This document shows, one piece after another, positions 17,168 to 28,404 of a stretch of DNA of 64,000 nt. The stretch's first letter is position 1. Every line of letters begins with the position of its first letter. The DNA lies in assembly GCF_008801925.2 (NCBI RefSeq), contig NZ_CP062803.1, forward strand, positions 744,001 to 808,000. Reading direction: 5' to 3'. A program made the position numbers and the translations under genes. The notes beneath the pieces were generated by a model, which searched no databases, was not told where the DNA came from, and saw only the letters and a program-made list of their open reading frames with translations. The stretch comes from Cupriavidus basilensis. GTDB lineage: Bacteria; Pseudomonadota; Gammaproteobacteria; Burkholderiales; Burkholderiaceae.

Positions 17168-18587
17168 GCCGCGCAAGCGCGCCGCCAGCCTGCGCGCACG
17201 CCTGCTGTGGTGGCTGATCCCGCCCATGCTGGCGCTGCAAGCCGCGTATGGCGTGGTGGCTTACTCCAATGCGCTTGAGTCCGCCGACCAGGCCTATGAC
17301 CGCACCTTGCTGGCATCGGCGCGCAATATCTCCGAGCGCATCACGCTGACCCCCGAAGGCGTGCGCGTGGACGTGCCGTATATCTCGCTCGATACCTTCG
17401 AGGTGGGCATGAACGCCACCATGTTCTACCGCGTCAGCGGCGTGCATGGCGAGTTCGTCTCGGGCTACGACGACCTGCCGCCATTCGACGCCAGCCAGCC
17501 GCGCACCAAGCTATATCCGGCACTGGTGAGCTTCTACGACCGCACCTACCGTGGCCAGCCGATCCGCATCGCCGCGCTGCGCCAGCCGGTGATGGACGCC
17601 AGCGGCACGCGCGGCGGCATGGCCTTGATCGAGGTGGGCGAGACGCTGGACTCACGCCAGGCGCTGACGCGCAACATCCTGTTCGATGTGCTGTGGGGCC
17701 AGCTGATGCTGGTGCTGGCCGCGGTGCTGGTGATCTGGCTGTTCACGCGGCGCGCGCTGGCACCGCTCGATGCGCTGCGCGAAGCCGTGGCGCAACGCCA
17801 GCCCGGCGCCACCACGCCGCTGCCGCTCGACAGCGCCCCGCGCGAGACCGCGCCGCTGGTGGAGGCCATGAACGGCTACATGGCGCGGCTGGAACAGGTG
17901 CTTGCCGCGCAGCGCCGCTTTATCGCCGACGCGGCACACCAGCTGCGCACGCCGCTGGCCGTGCTGCACACGCAGGCCCAGCTGGCCGCGCGCGAGCACG
18001 ATCCCGACGAGCAGCGGCGCATCGCGCAGGGCCTGGCCGACAGCACCGCGCGCATGGCCGCGCTGGCCGACCGCCTGCTGTCGATGGCGCGCGCCGCGCA
18101 CGGCGGGGCCGCGGCGCCGCGCGCGCTGGACCTCGCGGCGTTGGTGAGGGAGGTCTGCCTTGAGCTCACGCCCGCCGCGCGTGCGCGCCGCATCGACCTG
18201 GGCTTCGAAGGCGAGGGCGCGCAGCCAGTGCGTGGCACCGATCTGCTGCACGAGCTGGTGACCAACCTGGTCGACAACGCGCTGCGCTATACGCCATCAG
18301 GCGGCATGGTCACGGCGCGTGTCTTGCGCGCGGGCGAGGCGGTGGTACTGGAAGTGGAGGACGACGGCCCCGGCATTCCCGCCGCGGAACGCGCGGCGGT
18401 GCTGGAGCCGTTCTACCGCGGCAAGGCGGCGGGTTTGAAGGCGCCCGGTGAGGCGGCTCCCGCCGGCTCGGGGCTTGGCCTGACCATCGTGCGCGACATC
18501 GCCCTGGCGCATGGCGCGTCGCTGGCGCTGCTGGATGGCGCGCAGGGCAGGGGCCTGCTGGTGCGGGTGCGTTTCGCGCCGGCATAG
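17160..18587 (+). CDS. tctE: Sensor histidine kinase, TctE type
   Basis: A 475-residue membrane kinase. The start is TTG at 17160, overlapping the tctD stop by eight bases; no ATG fits better without losing the first transmembrane helix (LLWWLIPPMLALQAAYGVVAY). A periplasmic TctE-type sensor domain (about residues 40-160) is followed by the second helix LMLVLAAVLVIWLF, a HAMP-like linker, the H-box RFIADAAHQLRTPL with H260, and ATPase boxes NLVDNALRYTP, EDDGPGIP and GSGLGLTIV. It should phosphorylate the TctD regulator in response to a periplasmic carboxylate or its loaded TctC. Confidence 0.92.
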   Translation: MAEPRKRAASLRARLLWWLIPPMLALQAAYGVVAYSNALESADQAYDRTLLASARNISERITLTPEGVRVDVPYISLDTFEVGMNATMFYRVSGVHGEFVSGYDDLPPFDASQPRTKLYPALVSFYDRTYRGQPIRIAALRQPVMDASGTRGGMALIEVGETLDSRQALTRNILFDVLWGQLMLVLAAVLVIWLFTRRALAPLDALREAVAQRQPGATTPLPLDSAPRETAPLVEAMNGYMARLEQVLAAQRRFIADAAHQLRTPLAVLHTQAQLAAREHDPDEQRRIAQGLADSTARMAALADRLLSMARAAHGGAAAPRALDLAALVREVCLELTPAARARRIDLGFEGEGAQPVRGTDLLHELVTNLVDNALRYTPSGGMVTARVLRAGEAVVLEVEDDGPGIPAAERAAVLEPFYRGKAAGLKAPGEAAPAGSGLGLTIVRDIALAHGASLALLDGAQGRGLLVRVRFAPA

Positions 18588-18637
18588 GGCGGCGCGAAGG
18601 CTTCCACCGCCATTCGCCATCTGCGATCTGCTTTTTG

Positions 18638-20137
18638 CTATTGCGTTGCCGAGCCGCCGGGCGCTGCGCCAGCCGGCGCCGTATTCGACGCGCTCTCCGT
18701 CTCGATATGCCAACCGCCGCCCAGTGCCTTGATCAACACCGCGCTGGTCGTGTACTGGCGGCCTACGATGGTCAGGTAGGTGCGCTCCGCCGTGTAGGCG
18801 GTGGTCTGCGCGGTCAGTACGTCCAGCAGGCTGGCGGTGCCGGCGCGGTAACGGTTGTTGACCAGGGCCAGCGCATCGCGCGCCGAACGCAGCGCGTCGT
18901 TCTGCACCACGCTTTCCTGCTCCAGCAGGCGCGCGCCGGCCAGGTTGTCCTCGACCTCCTGGAACGCGGCGAGCACCGTCTGGCGGTAGTTGGCCACGGT
19001 CTGGTCATAGGCCGCCACCGCCTGTGCCTTGGCCGCGCTGCGCAGGCCGCCGTCAAACAGCGTGCCGGCCAGCGCCGGGCCGATCGACCACACGCGGTCC
19101 GGCAGCGACAGCCAGCGCGCCAGCGTGGCGGCGGAAAGCCCGCCGGTGGCCGACAGCGACAGCGTCGGGTAATAAGCGGCCTGGGCTACGCCAATCTGCG
19201 CGTTGGCCGCGGCCATGCGGCGCTCGGCCGCGCCGATATCGGGCCGGCGTTCCAGCAGCGCCGACGGCACCGCGACCGGCACGCGCGGCACGGCGGCGGC
19301 ATAGTCCTGCGGCGTGATGGAGAGGTCGGCCGGTGGCTTGCCAGTCAGGATGGCGATGGCGTGCTCGAGCTGCGCGCGCGTGATCTGGATATCGATCTGC
19401 TGCGCCTGCGCGGACTTGAGCTGGGTCTCGGATTGCAGCACGTCGGAGCGCTGGGCGGTGCCGGCTGCGTACTGGTTGCGTACCAGTTGCAGTGACTTCT
19501 CGTAATCGACTACGGTGCGGTCAAGCAAGGCCTTCTGCTGGTCGGCGATGCGCAGCAGGAAATAGCTCTGCGCCAGCGTGGACTGGGTCGACAGCAAGGT
19601 CGAGGCCAGGTCGGACTGGCTGGCCTGTGCGCTGGCCTCGCTGCTTTCCACCTGCCTGCGCACGCGGCCCCACACATCGATTTCCCAGCTGGCCGACAGC
19701 GTGGCGTTCTGGCTGTTGCCGATCAGGCCGCTGCTGCCGCTCGCGCGGCTCAGCCCGGCCGATGCGCCCAGCGTGGGGAAGTAGCCGGCGCGCGCCGATT
19801 GCAGCGCGGCCAGCGCTTGCCGGTACTGCGCCTCGGCCGCCTTGATGTTCTGGTTGGATACCTGCACCTGCGACATCAGCGTGTCGAGTGCCGGATCGCT
19901 GAACACCGCCCACCAGTTGCTGCGCGCGCTGGCATCCTGTGGCTCGGCCGGTTTCCACGTGCCCCACTGCGAGGTGTCGGCGGGTGCTTCCTTGAAGGCC
20001 GGGGTGCTGGGCGCGTCCGGCCGCTTGTAGTCGGGACCCACGGCGCAGCCGCCCAGCAGCAGGGCGCAGGCTGCCGTCAGCACGGTCGCGGGGACGGAAA
20101 GGGCGGGGAGGCGAAGAAAAGCGTTCATGGATCGCAT
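18638..20137 (-). CDS. RND efflux outer-membrane channel lipoprotein (NodT family)
   Basis: A 499-residue TolC-like outer-membrane factor. The signal peptide ends in the lipobox LLGGC, giving the lipidated Cys of CAVGPDYKRP, the hallmark start of NodT/OprM-type proteins. Two structural repeats of the coiled-coil barrel are visible: QNIKAAEAQYRQALAALQSARAGYFPTL and AAERRMAAANAQIGVAQAAYYPTLSLS. Its ATG abuts the mdtC stop codon (TGAATG), so it is translationally coupled and completes the tripartite pump with the RND proteins and adaptor upstream. A second in-frame ATG three codons later is also possible. Confidence 0.94.
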   Translation of the reverse strand: MRSMNAFLRLPALSVPATVLTAACALLLGGCAVGPDYKRPDAPSTPAFKEAPADTSQWGTWKPAEPQDASARSNWWAVFSDPALDTLMSQVQVSNQNIKAAEAQYRQALAALQSARAGYFPTLGASAGLSRASGSSGLIGNSQNATLSASWEIDVWGRVRRQVESSEASAQASQSDLASTLLSTQSTLAQSYFLLRIADQQKALLDRTVVDYEKSLQLVRNQYAAGTAQRSDVLQSETQLKSAQAQQIDIQITRAQLEHAIAILTGKPPADLSITPQDYAAAVPRVPVAVPSALLERRPDIGAAERRMAAANAQIGVAQAAYYPTLSLSATGGLSAATLARWLSLPDRVWSIGPALAGTLFDGGLRSAAKAQAVAAYDQTVANYRQTVLAAFQEVEDNLAGARLLEQESVVQNDALRSARDALALVNNRYRAGTASLLDVLTAQTTAYTAERTYLTIVGRQYTTSAVLIKALGGGWHIETESASNTAPAGAAPGGSATQ

Positions 20138-23100
20138 TCAGGGTTCGAGGCTGACCGTGCCTGCAGGCACGGCGGAGCGGCGCTGGCGCCAGGCTTTCAC
20201 CTTCAGGCGCCAGCGGTCCAGCGTCAGGTACACCACGGGCGTCGTGTACAGCGTCAGCAACTGGCTGACCACCAGCCCGCCGACGATGGAGATGCCCAGC
20301 GGCGCGCGCAGCTCGGCGCCGTCGCCGTGGCCGATCGCCAGGGGTATCGCGCCCAGCAGGGCGGCCATGGTGGTCATCAGGATCGGGCGGAAACGCAGCA
20401 GGCAGGCGCGGTAGATGGCGTCACGCGGCGACAGGCCCTCGCGCCGCTCGGCGTCGATGGCGAAGTCGATCATCATGATGGCGTTCTTCTTGACGATGCC
20501 GATCAGCAGGATCACGCCAATCAGCGCGATGATGCTGAAGTCCGTGCCAGAGGCCAGCAGCGCCAGCAGCGCGCCCACGCCGGCCGACGGCAGCGTGGAC
20601 AGGATGGTGAGCGGATGCACATAGCTCTCGTACAGCATGCCGAGCACGATATAGATGGTGATCAGCGCGGCCAGGATCAGCAGCGGCTGGCTCTTGAGCG
20701 AATCCTGGAAGGCCTTGGCGCTGCCCTGGAAGTTGGCCTGCAGCGTCTCCGGCACGCCAATGCGCGCCATCGCGTCCTTGACCATGTCGGTCGCCTGCGA
20801 CAGCGAGACGCCCTCGGCCAGGTTGAAGGATATGGTGGAGGCCGCGAACTGGCCCTGGTGATTGACGCCCAGCGGGGTGCTGGTGGGCGCGAAGTGCGCG
20901 AAGGCCGACAGCGGCACCCGCTTGCCGCCGCCCGTGACCACGTAGATATCCTGGAGCGCATGCGGGCCCTGCAGATACTCGGGGCTGAGCTCCATCACCA
21001 CCCGGTACTGGTTGAGCGGATTGTAGATGGTGGACACCAGGCGCTGGCCGAAGGCATCGTTGAGGATCGCATCGATCTGCTGCGCGGTGACGCCGAGCTT
21101 GGACGCGGTGTCGCGGTCGATGATCACCGAGGTCTGCAAGCCCTTGTCGTTGGTGTCGGTGTCGACGTCTTCCAGCCCCTTGAGGTTGGAGATGGCCGCG
21201 CGCACCTTGGGCTCCCACTCGCGCAACACGTCGAGATCGTCCGACTGCAGCGTGAACTGGTAGGCCGAGCTGCTCTGGCGCCCGCCAATGCGGATGTCCT
21301 GCACCGAGGTCAGGAACAGGCTCGCGCCAGGCTCCTTGGCAAGCTTGACGCGCAGGCGCGCCACGATGGCATCGGCGGACTCGCGCTCGGACAGCGGCTT
21401 GAGCGTGACGAACATCTGGCCGGTATTGCGTTGCGAGCCGCCGGTGAAGCCGGTGACATTGACCACCGCCGGGTCGGATTGCACGATCTTGATGAAGTTA
21501 TCCAGCTTGGTGCGCATGGCCTGGAACGAGGTGGCCTGGTCGGCGCGGATAAAGCCGATCAGGCGCCCCGTATCCTGCTGCGGGAAGAAACCCTTGGGCA
21601 CGATCGTGTAGAGCCAGACATTGAGGCCGATGGTGGCCAGCAGCACCAGCCACACCAGCGCGCTGTGGCGAAGCGCCACCGCCAGCGTGCGCGAGTACCC
21701 ATTGTGCATCCAGGTGAACACCCGCTCGCTGGCGCGGTAGAGGCGGCCCTGGCGCTCGGGGCGCACCGGCTTTAGCAGGCGCGCGCACATCATCGGCGTG
21801 GCCGTGAGCGAGACCACCAGCGAGACCAGGATCGCCACCGACAAGGTGATGGCGAACTCCTGGAACAGCCGCCCGACGATGCCGCCCATCATCAGCAGCG
21901 GGATGAACACCGCGATCAGCGACAAGCTCATCGACAGCACCGTGAAGCCGACTTCGCGCGAGCCCTTGAGCGCGGCTTCGAGCGGCTTCATGCCTTCCTC
22001 GATGTGCCGCGAGATGTTCTCCAGCACCACGATGGCGTCATCCACCACAAAGCCGGTGGCGACCGTGAGCGCCATCAGCGACAGGTTGTTGAGCGAGAAG
22101 CCGGCCAGGTACATCACCGAGAAGGTGCCGATCAGCGACACCGGCACCGCCACGCTGGGGATCAGCGTGGCGCGCACGTTGCGCAGGAACAGGAACACCA
22201 CCATGATCACCAGCGCCACCGAGATCATCAGGGTGTGCTCCACCTCGCGCAGCGAGCCGCGGATGGTGGGGGTGCGGTCCATCATCACTTCCATCTTGAT
22301 GGCCGACGGGATCATCTGCTGCAGCGACGGCAGCATCTCGGTGACGCGGTCCACCGTCTCGATGATGTTGGCGCCGGGCGAGCGGTTGAGCACCAGCAGC
22401 ACCGAGGGCTGGCCGTTGGCGGAGCCGGCGTTGCGGATGTCCTGCACCGAGTCCGTCACCCGCGCCACATCCGACAGCCGGATCGGCACCGCGAAGGAGT
22501 TCGGGCCGCCGCTGTTGCTGTTGCCGCCGGTGGCACCGGTGGTAATGGTGGTGGTGCCGCTGCTGGTGGTCAGCGTGGTGGTGGTGACGCCGTTGACGGT
22601 CTTGGTGCTCACGCCGCCGCCCGCGGTGGCATTGGCCGTGCTGGCGATCAGCGCACCGGCCGAGGCCGACGAGTAGGTGCCCGGCGTGGCGTAGCGGATG
22701 ATCAGCGGCATGTAGTCCGCCGCCTTCATGGCCTGGTCGTTGGCGTAGACCTGCCAGTTGGTGGTGGTGTTCTCGAGCGAGCCGAGCGGACGGTTGGCGT
22801 TGGTGGCGCTGATGGTGTTGCGCACGTCCTCCAGCGAGACACCGTACTTGTTGAGCGCCGTGGGGTTGAGTTCCACCCGCACCGCCGGCAGCGACGAGCC
22901 GCCGATGGTGACCTGGCCCACGCCCTCGATCTGCGACATCTTCTGCGCCAGGATGGTCGAGGCCGCATCGTAGAGCTGGCCGCGCGTCATGGTGGGCGAG
23001 GTCAGCGCGATGATCATGATCGGCGCATCGGCCGGGTTGACCTTGCGGTACGTCGGGTTGCTCGGCAGGCTGGTGGGCAGCGTGGCGCGCGAGGCATTGA

Positions 23101-23434
23101 TGGCGGCCTGCACGTCGCGCGCGGCGCCGTCGATGTCGCGCGAGAGCTCGAACTGCATCGTGATGCGGGTCGAGCCCAGCGAGCTGCTGGAGGTGATCTC
23201 GGTGACGCCGGCAATGGCGCCCAGGGCGCGCTCCAGCGGCGTGGCCACGGTAGCGGCCATGGTTTCGGGGCTGGCGCCAGGCAGCGAGGCGGACACCGAG
23301 ATGGTGGGGAAATCCACCTGCGGCAGCGGCGACACCGGCAGCAGCCGCAGCGCCGCCAGCCCCGCCAGCAGGATGCCGATGGTCAGCAGCGCGGTGGCAA
23401 CCGGGCGATGGATGAATGTGGCCGACAGGTTCAT
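20138..23434 (-). CDS. mdtC: RND multidrug efflux inner-membrane subunit, MdtC/MuxC type
   Basis: A proton-driven RND transporter subunit of about 1098 residues that pairs with MdtB in a heterotrimer. The ATG at 23434 overlaps the mdtB stop by one base and aligns [17 protein letters not shown] with the MdtC N-terminus; a GTG one codon earlier is possible. [11 protein letters not shown] and [29 protein letters not shown] are RND signatures, and [10 protein letters not shown] and NAFGQR fit MdtC. It is some 70 residues longer than E. coli MdtC because of a Ser/Thr/Gly-rich insert (about residues 248-311) in the periplasmic porter domain. Substrates are unknown; relatives export novobiocin, bile salts and detergents. 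Confidence 0.95.
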   Translation of the reverse strand: MNLSATFIHRPVATALLTIGILLAGLAALRLLPVSPLPQVDFPTISVSASLPGASPETMAATVATPLERALGAIAGVTEITSSSSLGSTRITMQFELSRDIDGAARDVQAAINASRATLPTSLPSNPTYRKVNPADAPIMIIALTSPTMTRGQLYDAASTILAQKMSQIEGVGQVTIGGSSLPAVRVELNPTALNKYGVSLEDVRNTISATNANRPLGSLENTTTNWQVYANDQAMKAADYMPLIIRYATPGTYSSASAGALIASTANATAGGGVSTKTVNGVTTTTLTTSSGTTTITTGATGGNSNSGGPNSFAVPIRLSDVARVTDSVQDIRNAGSANGQPSVLLVLNRSPGANIIETVDRVTEMLPSLQQMIPSAIKMEVMMDRTPTIRGSLREVEHTLMISVALVIMVVFLFLRNVRATLIPSVAVPVSLIGTFSVMYLAGFSLNNLSLMALTVATGFVVDDAIVVLENISRHIEEGMKPLEAALKGSREVGFTVLSMSLSLIAVFIPLLMMGGIVGRLFQEFAITLSVAILVSLVVSLTATPMMCARLLKPVRPERQGRLYRASERVFTWMHNGYSRTLAVALRHSALVWLVLLATIGLNVWLYTIVPKGFFPQQDTGRLIGFIRADQATSFQAMRTKLDNFIKIVQSDPAVVNVTGFTGGSQRNTGQMFVTLKPLSERESADAIVARLRVKLAKEPGASLFLTSVQDIRIGGRQSSSAYQFTLQSDDLDVLREWEPKVRAAISNLKGLEDVDTDTNDKGLQTSVIIDRDTASKLGVTAQQIDAILNDAFGQRLVSTIYNPLNQYRVVMELSPEYLQGPHALQDIYVVTGGGKRVPLSAFAHFAPTSTPLGVNHQGQFAASTISFNLAEGVSLSQATDMVKDAMARIGVPETLQANFQGSAKAFQDSLKSQPLLILAALITIYIVLGMLYESYVHPLTILSTLPSAGVGALLALLASGTDFSIIALIGVILLIGIVKKNAIMMIDFAIDAERREGLSPRDAIYRACLLRFRPILMTTMAALLGAIPLAIGHGDGAELRAPLGISIVGGLVVSQLLTLYTTPVVYLTLDRWRLKVKAWRQRRSAVPAGTVSLEP
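22500..22690 (-). other. Low-complexity Thr/Gly/Ser insertion in MdtC
   Basis: Between [10 protein letters not shown] and [12 protein letters not shown] the protein carries about 64 extra residues, including [19 protein letters not shown] and GGNSNSGG. E. coli MdtC passes directly between these two blocks. The insert is in frame with no stop, and the base composition resembles the gene, so it is a loop expansion rather than an intein or insertion sequence. Confidence 0.8.
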
Positions 23435-26400
23435 CACGGCCTCGGCTCCGGAGCTTGCCCGGCTTCATTGCCACCTGCGCTGCCACCTTCGCCACCACCT
23501 GCGCCACCACCCGTGTCGTCGCCAAACCGGCGCTGGCGCCAGGCTTTCAGGCGCGTTGCCACGCTGTCGAACGCCAGGTAGATCACCGGCGTGGTGAACA
23601 GCGTCAGCACCTGGCTGACCAGCAGGCCGCCCACCATGGTGATGCCCAGCGGGCGGCGCAGCTCCGAGCCGATGCCGGTGCCCAGCATCAGCGGCAGCGC
23701 CGCCAGCAGGGCCGCCATGGTGGTCATCAGGATGGGGCGCAAGCGCAGCAGGCAGGCCTGGAAGATCGCCTCGCGCGGCGCCATGCCGCCCTCGCGCTCG
23801 GCCTCGAGCGCGAAGTCGATCATCATGATGGCGTTCTTCTTGACGATACCGATCAGCAGGATGATGCCGATGATCGCGATGATGCCCAGGTCCTGGCCCG
23901 AGACCAGCAGCGCCAGCAGCGCGCCCACGCCGGCCGAGGGCAGGGTGGAGAGGATGGTCACGGGATGGATGGTGCTCTCATAGAGCACGCCCAGCACGAT
24001 GTACATCGTGATCACCGCGGCCAGGATCAGCCACAGCGTGTTGGACAGCGAAGCGCGGAAGGCCAGCGCGGCGCCCTGGAAGTCGGTCTGCATCGAGATC
24101 GGCAGGCCGATTTCCTGCTCCACCTTGGCGATCTTGTCGACCGCGGCGCCGAGCGATTCGCCCGGTGCCAGGTTGAACGAGATGGTGGCCGAAGGGAACT
24201 GGCCCTGGTGGTTGATCACCAGCGGCCCGGTGCGCTCGCTGATGCGCGCGAACGCGCCCAGCGGCACCTGCCCGCCGGAGGAAGAGGGCAGGCGCAGCTC
24301 CGCGAGCGACTGCGGGTCGGTGCGGAACTGCGGCATGGCCTCCAGTACCACGCGGTACTGGCTCGCCTGCGTGAAGATGGTCGACACCAGGCGCTGGCCG
24401 AAGGCGCTGTACAACGCGCTGTCGATCACCGCGGTGGTGATGCCAAAGCGCGCCGCGGCGTCGCGGTCGATATCCACATAGGCGCGCAGGCCGTTGTTCT
24501 GCTGGTCGCTGGCCACGTCGCGCAGTTCCGGCTCCAGCTTCAGGCGCTCGACCAGTCTCGGCACCCAGGTGGCCAGCGTGGCGGGGTCCGGGTCCTGCAC
24601 GGTGAACTGGTACTGCGTGCGTGCCACGCGGTCCTCGATGGTCAGGTCCTGCACCGGCTGGGTGTAGAGCGAAACCCCGCCGAGCTTGTCGACCGCGGCC
24701 TGCAGGCGGCGCGTCACGTCCTCGATGGAGTCGCTGCGCTGGTCCTTGGGCTTCAGGTTGATCAAGAGGCGCCCGGCGTTGAGCGTGGTATTGGTGCCGT
24801 CGACCCCGATGAAGGAGGACAGGCTCTCCACCGCCGGGTCTTCCAGCACCACTTTGGCCACGGCCTGCTGTTTGAGTGCCATGGCGGGGAACGAGGTGGT
24901 CTGGGACGCTTCGGTAATGCCCTGGATCACGCCGGTGTCCTGCACCGGGAAGAAACCCTTGGGCACCAGCATGTACAGCAGCACGGTCAGCACCATGGTG
25001 CCGACGGCGACCAGCAAGGTGAGCTTCTGGCGATCCAGCACCCATTCCAGCGCGCGGCCGTAGCGGTCGATCACCTTGTCAAAGAAGCGGCCGGTGGCGC
25101 GGTGAAAGCGCGAGAGCTTTTCTTCGGGCACATGGTGCAGCAGGCGCGCGCACATCATCGGCGTGAGCGTCAGCGAGACCACCGCCGAGATCAGGATCGA
25201 CACCGCCAGCGTGATGGCGAACTCGCGGAACAGGCGCCCGACCACATCGCCCATGAACAGCAGGGGGATCAGCACGGCCACCAGCGAGAACGTCAGCGAG
25301 ATGATGGTGAAGCCAATCTGCTTGGAGCCCTTGAGCGCCGCCTCCATGGGCGAGTCGCCCTTCTCGATGTAGCGCATGATGTTCTCGATCATCACGATCG
25401 CATCGTCCACCACGAAGCCGGTGGCAATGGTCAGCGCCATCAGCGTCAGGTTGTTGATCGAGAAGCCCGCCAGGTACATCACGCCGAAGGTGCCGACCAG
25501 CGACAGCGGCACCGCCACGCCCGGGATGATGGTGGCGGGCACGTTGCGCAGGAAGACGAAGATCACCATCACCACCAGCGCGACCGCCAGCAGCAGCTCG
25601 AACTCCACGTCGCGCACCGAGGCGCGGATGGTGGTGGTGCGGTCGGTCAGCAACTGCACCTTGACCGAGGCCGGCAGCGCGTTCTGCAATTGCGGCAGCA
25701 GGGCCTTGATGCGGTCCACCACCTCGATCACATTGGCGCCGGGCTGGCGCTGGATGCTCAGCACGATGGCCGGCTTGTCGTTGGCCCAGGCCGCCAGGCG
25801 GCTGTTCTCGGGCCCGTCGACGATGTTGGCCACATCGGTGATGCGGATCGGCGCGCCGTTCTGGTAGCCGACGATGATCTGGCGGTACTCGTCGGCGGAC
25901 TTGAGCTGGTCGTTGGCGTCGATGGTGGAGGCGCGCGCGGGGCCGTCGAAGCTGCCCTTGGCGCCGTTGACGTTGGCGCTGCCGATCGCCGTGCGCAGGT
26001 CATCGATCGACATGCCGAGCGCGGCCAGCGCGGTCGGGTTGGCCTGGACGCGCACCGCCGGGCGCTGCCCGCCGCTGATGCTCACCAGCCCCACGCCCTG
26101 CAGCTGCGAGATCTTTTGCGCCACGCGGGTGTCCACCATGTCCTGCAGCTTGGGCAGCGGCATGGTGTCGGACGTCATGGCCAGCGTCATGATCGGCGCG
26201 TCGGCCGGGTTGACCTTGCTGTACACCGGCGGCATCGGCAGGTCCGCCGGCAGCAGGTTGCCGCCGGCGTTGATGGCGGCCTGCACCTCTTGCTCGGCCA
26301 CGTCCAGCGACAGCGTGAGCTCGAACTGCAGCGTGATCACCGAGGCGCCGCCCGAGGACGACGACGACATCTGCTTGAGGCCCGGCATCTGGCCGAACTG

Positions 26401-26607
26401 GCGCTCCAGCGGTGCCGTGATGGACGAAGTCATCACATCCGGGCTGGCGCCCGGATACAGCGTGGTGACCTGGATGGTCGGGTAGTCGACCTCCGGCAGT
26501 GCCGACAGCGGCAGCAGCTTGAAGGCCACCAGGCCCGACAGCAGGATGGCGACCATCAGCAGCGCGGTGGCGACCGGCCGCTCGATGAACAGGCGTGAGG
26601 GATTCAT
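23434..26607 (-). CDS. mdtB: RND multidrug efflux inner-membrane subunit, MdtB/MuxB type
   Basis: A 1057-residue RND subunit. It starts [26 protein letters not shown] and contains [30 protein letters not shown] and [29 protein letters not shown], with twelve expected transmembrane helices and two large periplasmic loops. In MdtABC systems MdtB is the likely proton-translocating partner and MdtC the drug-binding one. The C-terminal 30 residues are a Gly-rich tail ([17 protein letters not shown]) beyond the usual end. It lies nine bases after mdtA and overlaps mdtC, within one operon. Confidence 0.95.
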   Translation of the reverse strand: MNPSRLFIERPVATALLMVAILLSGLVAFKLLPLSALPEVDYPTIQVTTLYPGASPDVMTSSITAPLERQFGQMPGLKQMSSSSSGGASVITLQFELTLSLDVAEQEVQAAINAGGNLLPADLPMPPVYSKVNPADAPIMTLAMTSDTMPLPKLQDMVDTRVAQKISQLQGVGLVSISGGQRPAVRVQANPTALAALGMSIDDLRTAIGSANVNGAKGSFDGPARASTIDANDQLKSADEYRQIIVGYQNGAPIRITDVANIVDGPENSRLAAWANDKPAIVLSIQRQPGANVIEVVDRIKALLPQLQNALPASVKVQLLTDRTTTIRASVRDVEFELLLAVALVVMVIFVFLRNVPATIIPGVAVPLSLVGTFGVMYLAGFSINNLTLMALTIATGFVVDDAIVMIENIMRYIEKGDSPMEAALKGSKQIGFTIISLTFSLVAVLIPLLFMGDVVGRLFREFAITLAVSILISAVVSLTLTPMMCARLLHHVPEEKLSRFHRATGRFFDKVIDRYGRALEWVLDRQKLTLLVAVGTMVLTVLLYMLVPKGFFPVQDTGVIQGITEASQTTSFPAMALKQQAVAKVVLEDPAVESLSSFIGVDGTNTTLNAGRLLINLKPKDQRSDSIEDVTRRLQAAVDKLGGVSLYTQPVQDLTIEDRVARTQYQFTVQDPDPATLATWVPRLVERLKLEPELRDVASDQQNNGLRAYVDIDRDAAARFGITTAVIDSALYSAFGQRLVSTIFTQASQYRVVLEAMPQFRTDPQSLAELRLPSSSGGQVPLGAFARISERTGPLVINHQGQFPSATISFNLAPGESLGAAVDKIAKVEQEIGLPISMQTDFQGAALAFRASLSNTLWLILAAVITMYIVLGVLYESTIHPVTILSTLPSAGVGALLALLVSGQDLGIIAIIGIILLIGIVKKNAIMMIDFALEAEREGGMAPREAIFQACLLRLRPILMTTMAALLAALPLMLGTGIGSELRRPLGITMVGGLLVSQVLTLFTTPVIYLAFDSVATRLKAWRQRRFGDDTGGGAGGGEGGSAGGNEAGQAPEPRP

Positions 26608-26616
26608 GCTGGGTCC

Positions 26617-28074
26617 TTACTGCGGCCGCTGGGGCGCCGCGCCCGCCGGGGCGCCAGCGCTGCCGCCGCCATCCGTTGCCGCGGCGCTCGCACCGTCGCG
26701 GTGACGCCGCCCTTCACCGTGCGCACCCGAGGCGCCCGGCACGCCGGAAGCGCCGGCCGCGCCGCTGGCGCCACCATCGCGGCGCCGTCCGCGCCCGCGT
26801 GGCGCGCTGGCCGGCACCAGCGCGGCGGCGCGCGCCGCCGGGTCCACGGTTTCCACCGTCATGCCTTCCTTGAGCCGGTCGGCACCGTCGACCACCACGC
26901 GCTGGCCGGGCTGCAGGCCCTTGGTCACCACGGTGCGATCGCCGTCGCTCGTGCCGAGCGCGACCACCTGGACCTTGACCTTGCTGCTGTCGTCCACCAC
27001 GTAGACAAAGGTGCCTTGCTGGCCGCGCTGGATCGCCGCCACCGGTACCACGGTGGCGTCCTCGATCGTGTCCACCTTGGTGCGCATGTTGACGAACTGG
27101 TTCGGGAACAGCAGGCCGTCCTGGTTCTGGAAGATTGCCTTGAGCTTGACCGTGCCGGTGGTGGTGTCGATCTGGTTGTCGGTGGTCAGCAGCGTGCCAT
27201 CGGCCAGGCGGTTGCGGGCCTGGCGGTCCCAGGCCTGGACGGGAATGGTCTCACCCGCGTGCAGGCGCTTGAGCACCGACGGCAGGTTGTCTTCAGGAAT
27301 GGTGTAGAGCACCGCGATCGGCTGGATCTGGGTGATCAGGGCGATGCCGTTGGTGTCGCTGGTGCTGATGATATTGCCCGGGTCGACCTGGCGCAGGCCG
27401 ATGCGGCCAGAGACCGGCGCGACGATGCGGGTGTAGCCCAGTTGCAGGCGGGCGCTGTCCACGTTGGCCTGGTCGGTCTTGACCAAGCCTTCATACTGGC
27501 GCACCAGGGCGTCCTGGGTGTCTACCTGCTGGCTGGAGATGGAGTCCTGGCTGAGCAGGGTGCGGTAGCGCTTCTGGTCCAGGCGGGCGTTTTCCAGCAA
27601 GGCGCGGTCGCGCGCCAGCGTGCCCACGGCCTGGTCCAGCGTGGCCTGGAACGGGCGAGGGTCGATCTCGGCAAGCACGTCGCCGGCCTTGACCATCTGG
27701 CCCTCCTTGAACAGGACCTTGAGCAGAGGGCCCGACACCTGGGCCCGCACGGTCACATTGGCCACGGGCGTGACATTGCCCAGGCCGTTGAGGATGACGT
27801 CCATATTACGCTTGGCCACGGTGCTGACCACCACCGGCGAGCGCTGGCCGCCCGGACCCCCAGGGCCGCCGGGTCCACCGGGGCCGCCACGGCTGCCGTT
27901 AGCGCCGCCGGGCGCACCCGCGGCGCCGGCGGCGGGCGTACGATGCTTGTACCAATACCAGCCGCCGCCGGCCAGCAGCAGGATCAGCGCGGCGGCGATC
28001 AGTTTGCGGCGGCGCGAGGCAGCTTTGGGCGGCAGTGGCAGCTTAGCCGGTTGATGTTCTTCGGGGTTGGCCAT
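26617..28074 (-). CDS. mdtA: RND efflux membrane-fusion protein, MdtA/MuxA type
   Basis: A 485-residue periplasmic adaptor linking the RND pump to the outer-membrane channel. The ATG at 28074 was chosen; it gives a short cytosolic tail and one signal anchor KLIAAALILLLAGGGWYWY. A Gly/Pro-rich linker (about residues 50-75) precedes the barrel-sandwich domain VTPVANVTVRAQVSGPLLKVLFKEGQMVKAGDVLAEIDPRPF, then the hairpin, and VVVDGADRLKEGMTVETV near the end. The C-terminus is an unusual Gly/Ala/Arg-rich disordered tail of about 70 residues. It is the first gene of mdtA-mdtB-mdtC-nodT. Confidence 0.94.
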   Translation of the reverse strand: MANPEEHQPAKLPLPPKAASRRRKLIAAALILLLAGGGWYWYKHRTPAAGAAGAPGGANGSRGGPGGPGGPGGPGGQRSPVVVSTVAKRNMDVILNGLGNVTPVANVTVRAQVSGPLLKVLFKEGQMVKAGDVLAEIDPRPFQATLDQAVGTLARDRALLENARLDQKRYRTLLSQDSISSQQVDTQDALVRQYEGLVKTDQANVDSARLQLGYTRIVAPVSGRIGLRQVDPGNIISTSDTNGIALITQIQPIAVLYTIPEDNLPSVLKRLHAGETIPVQAWDRQARNRLADGTLLTTDNQIDTTTGTVKLKAIFQNQDGLLFPNQFVNMRTKVDTIEDATVVPVAAIQRGQQGTFVYVVDDSSKVKVQVVALGTSDGDRTVVTKGLQPGQRVVVDGADRLKEGMTVETVDPAARAAALVPASAPRGRGRRRDGGASGAAGASGVPGASGAHGEGRRHRDGASAAATDGGGSAGAPAGAAPQRPQ

Positions 28075-28404
28075 GACCGGATCCTGGGAGCGACGCGTCG
28101 ACAAAGACGCGTTCGAACGATTTTCGGGGTTTGAGAGGCAGAAGTATGCCGCAATGCCGTCGGCACGTGCCGCTGGCAGCACGCGGCGTCATGCGCAATT
28201 GCGCGCTGGCCGGGCGGCGTCGGGCGGGGCCGTCCTGACCGGCGACCGCCGGCAACGGCAACATAAGCGAAGCATAATGCGCCTTGGCGGCGCCCATGTT
28301 TCAGCGCGGGCGACCAATCTTACAAATCATTACCAGCAGGCCGGGTGTAATGCCCTGAAACAATTCGCCCGGATTGCCGCGTCCAGCCTAGCTATCATCT
28401 GCCT
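28075..28404. promoter_or_regulatory. Divergent promoter region between mdtA and the OmpR-like gene
   Basis: This 330-base gene-free stretch separates the divergent exporter operon and the two-component operon. It must hold both promoters and probably the regulator's sites. No convincing -10/-35 pair or regulator box was recognised by eye. An in-frame upstream extension of mdtA crosses it but is not protein-like. Confidence 0.45.

Noticed and set aside
22500..22690. Intein or insertion element in mdtC
   Set aside because: The insert is too short and lacks splicing or transposase motifs; it is a low-complexity loop in frame.
23416..26598. A 1060-residue open frame antisense to mdtB
   Set aside because: It is exactly antisense to a clear RND gene and its product is rich in His, Arg, Gln and Asp as expected for a GC-rich shadow frame; no domain was recognised.
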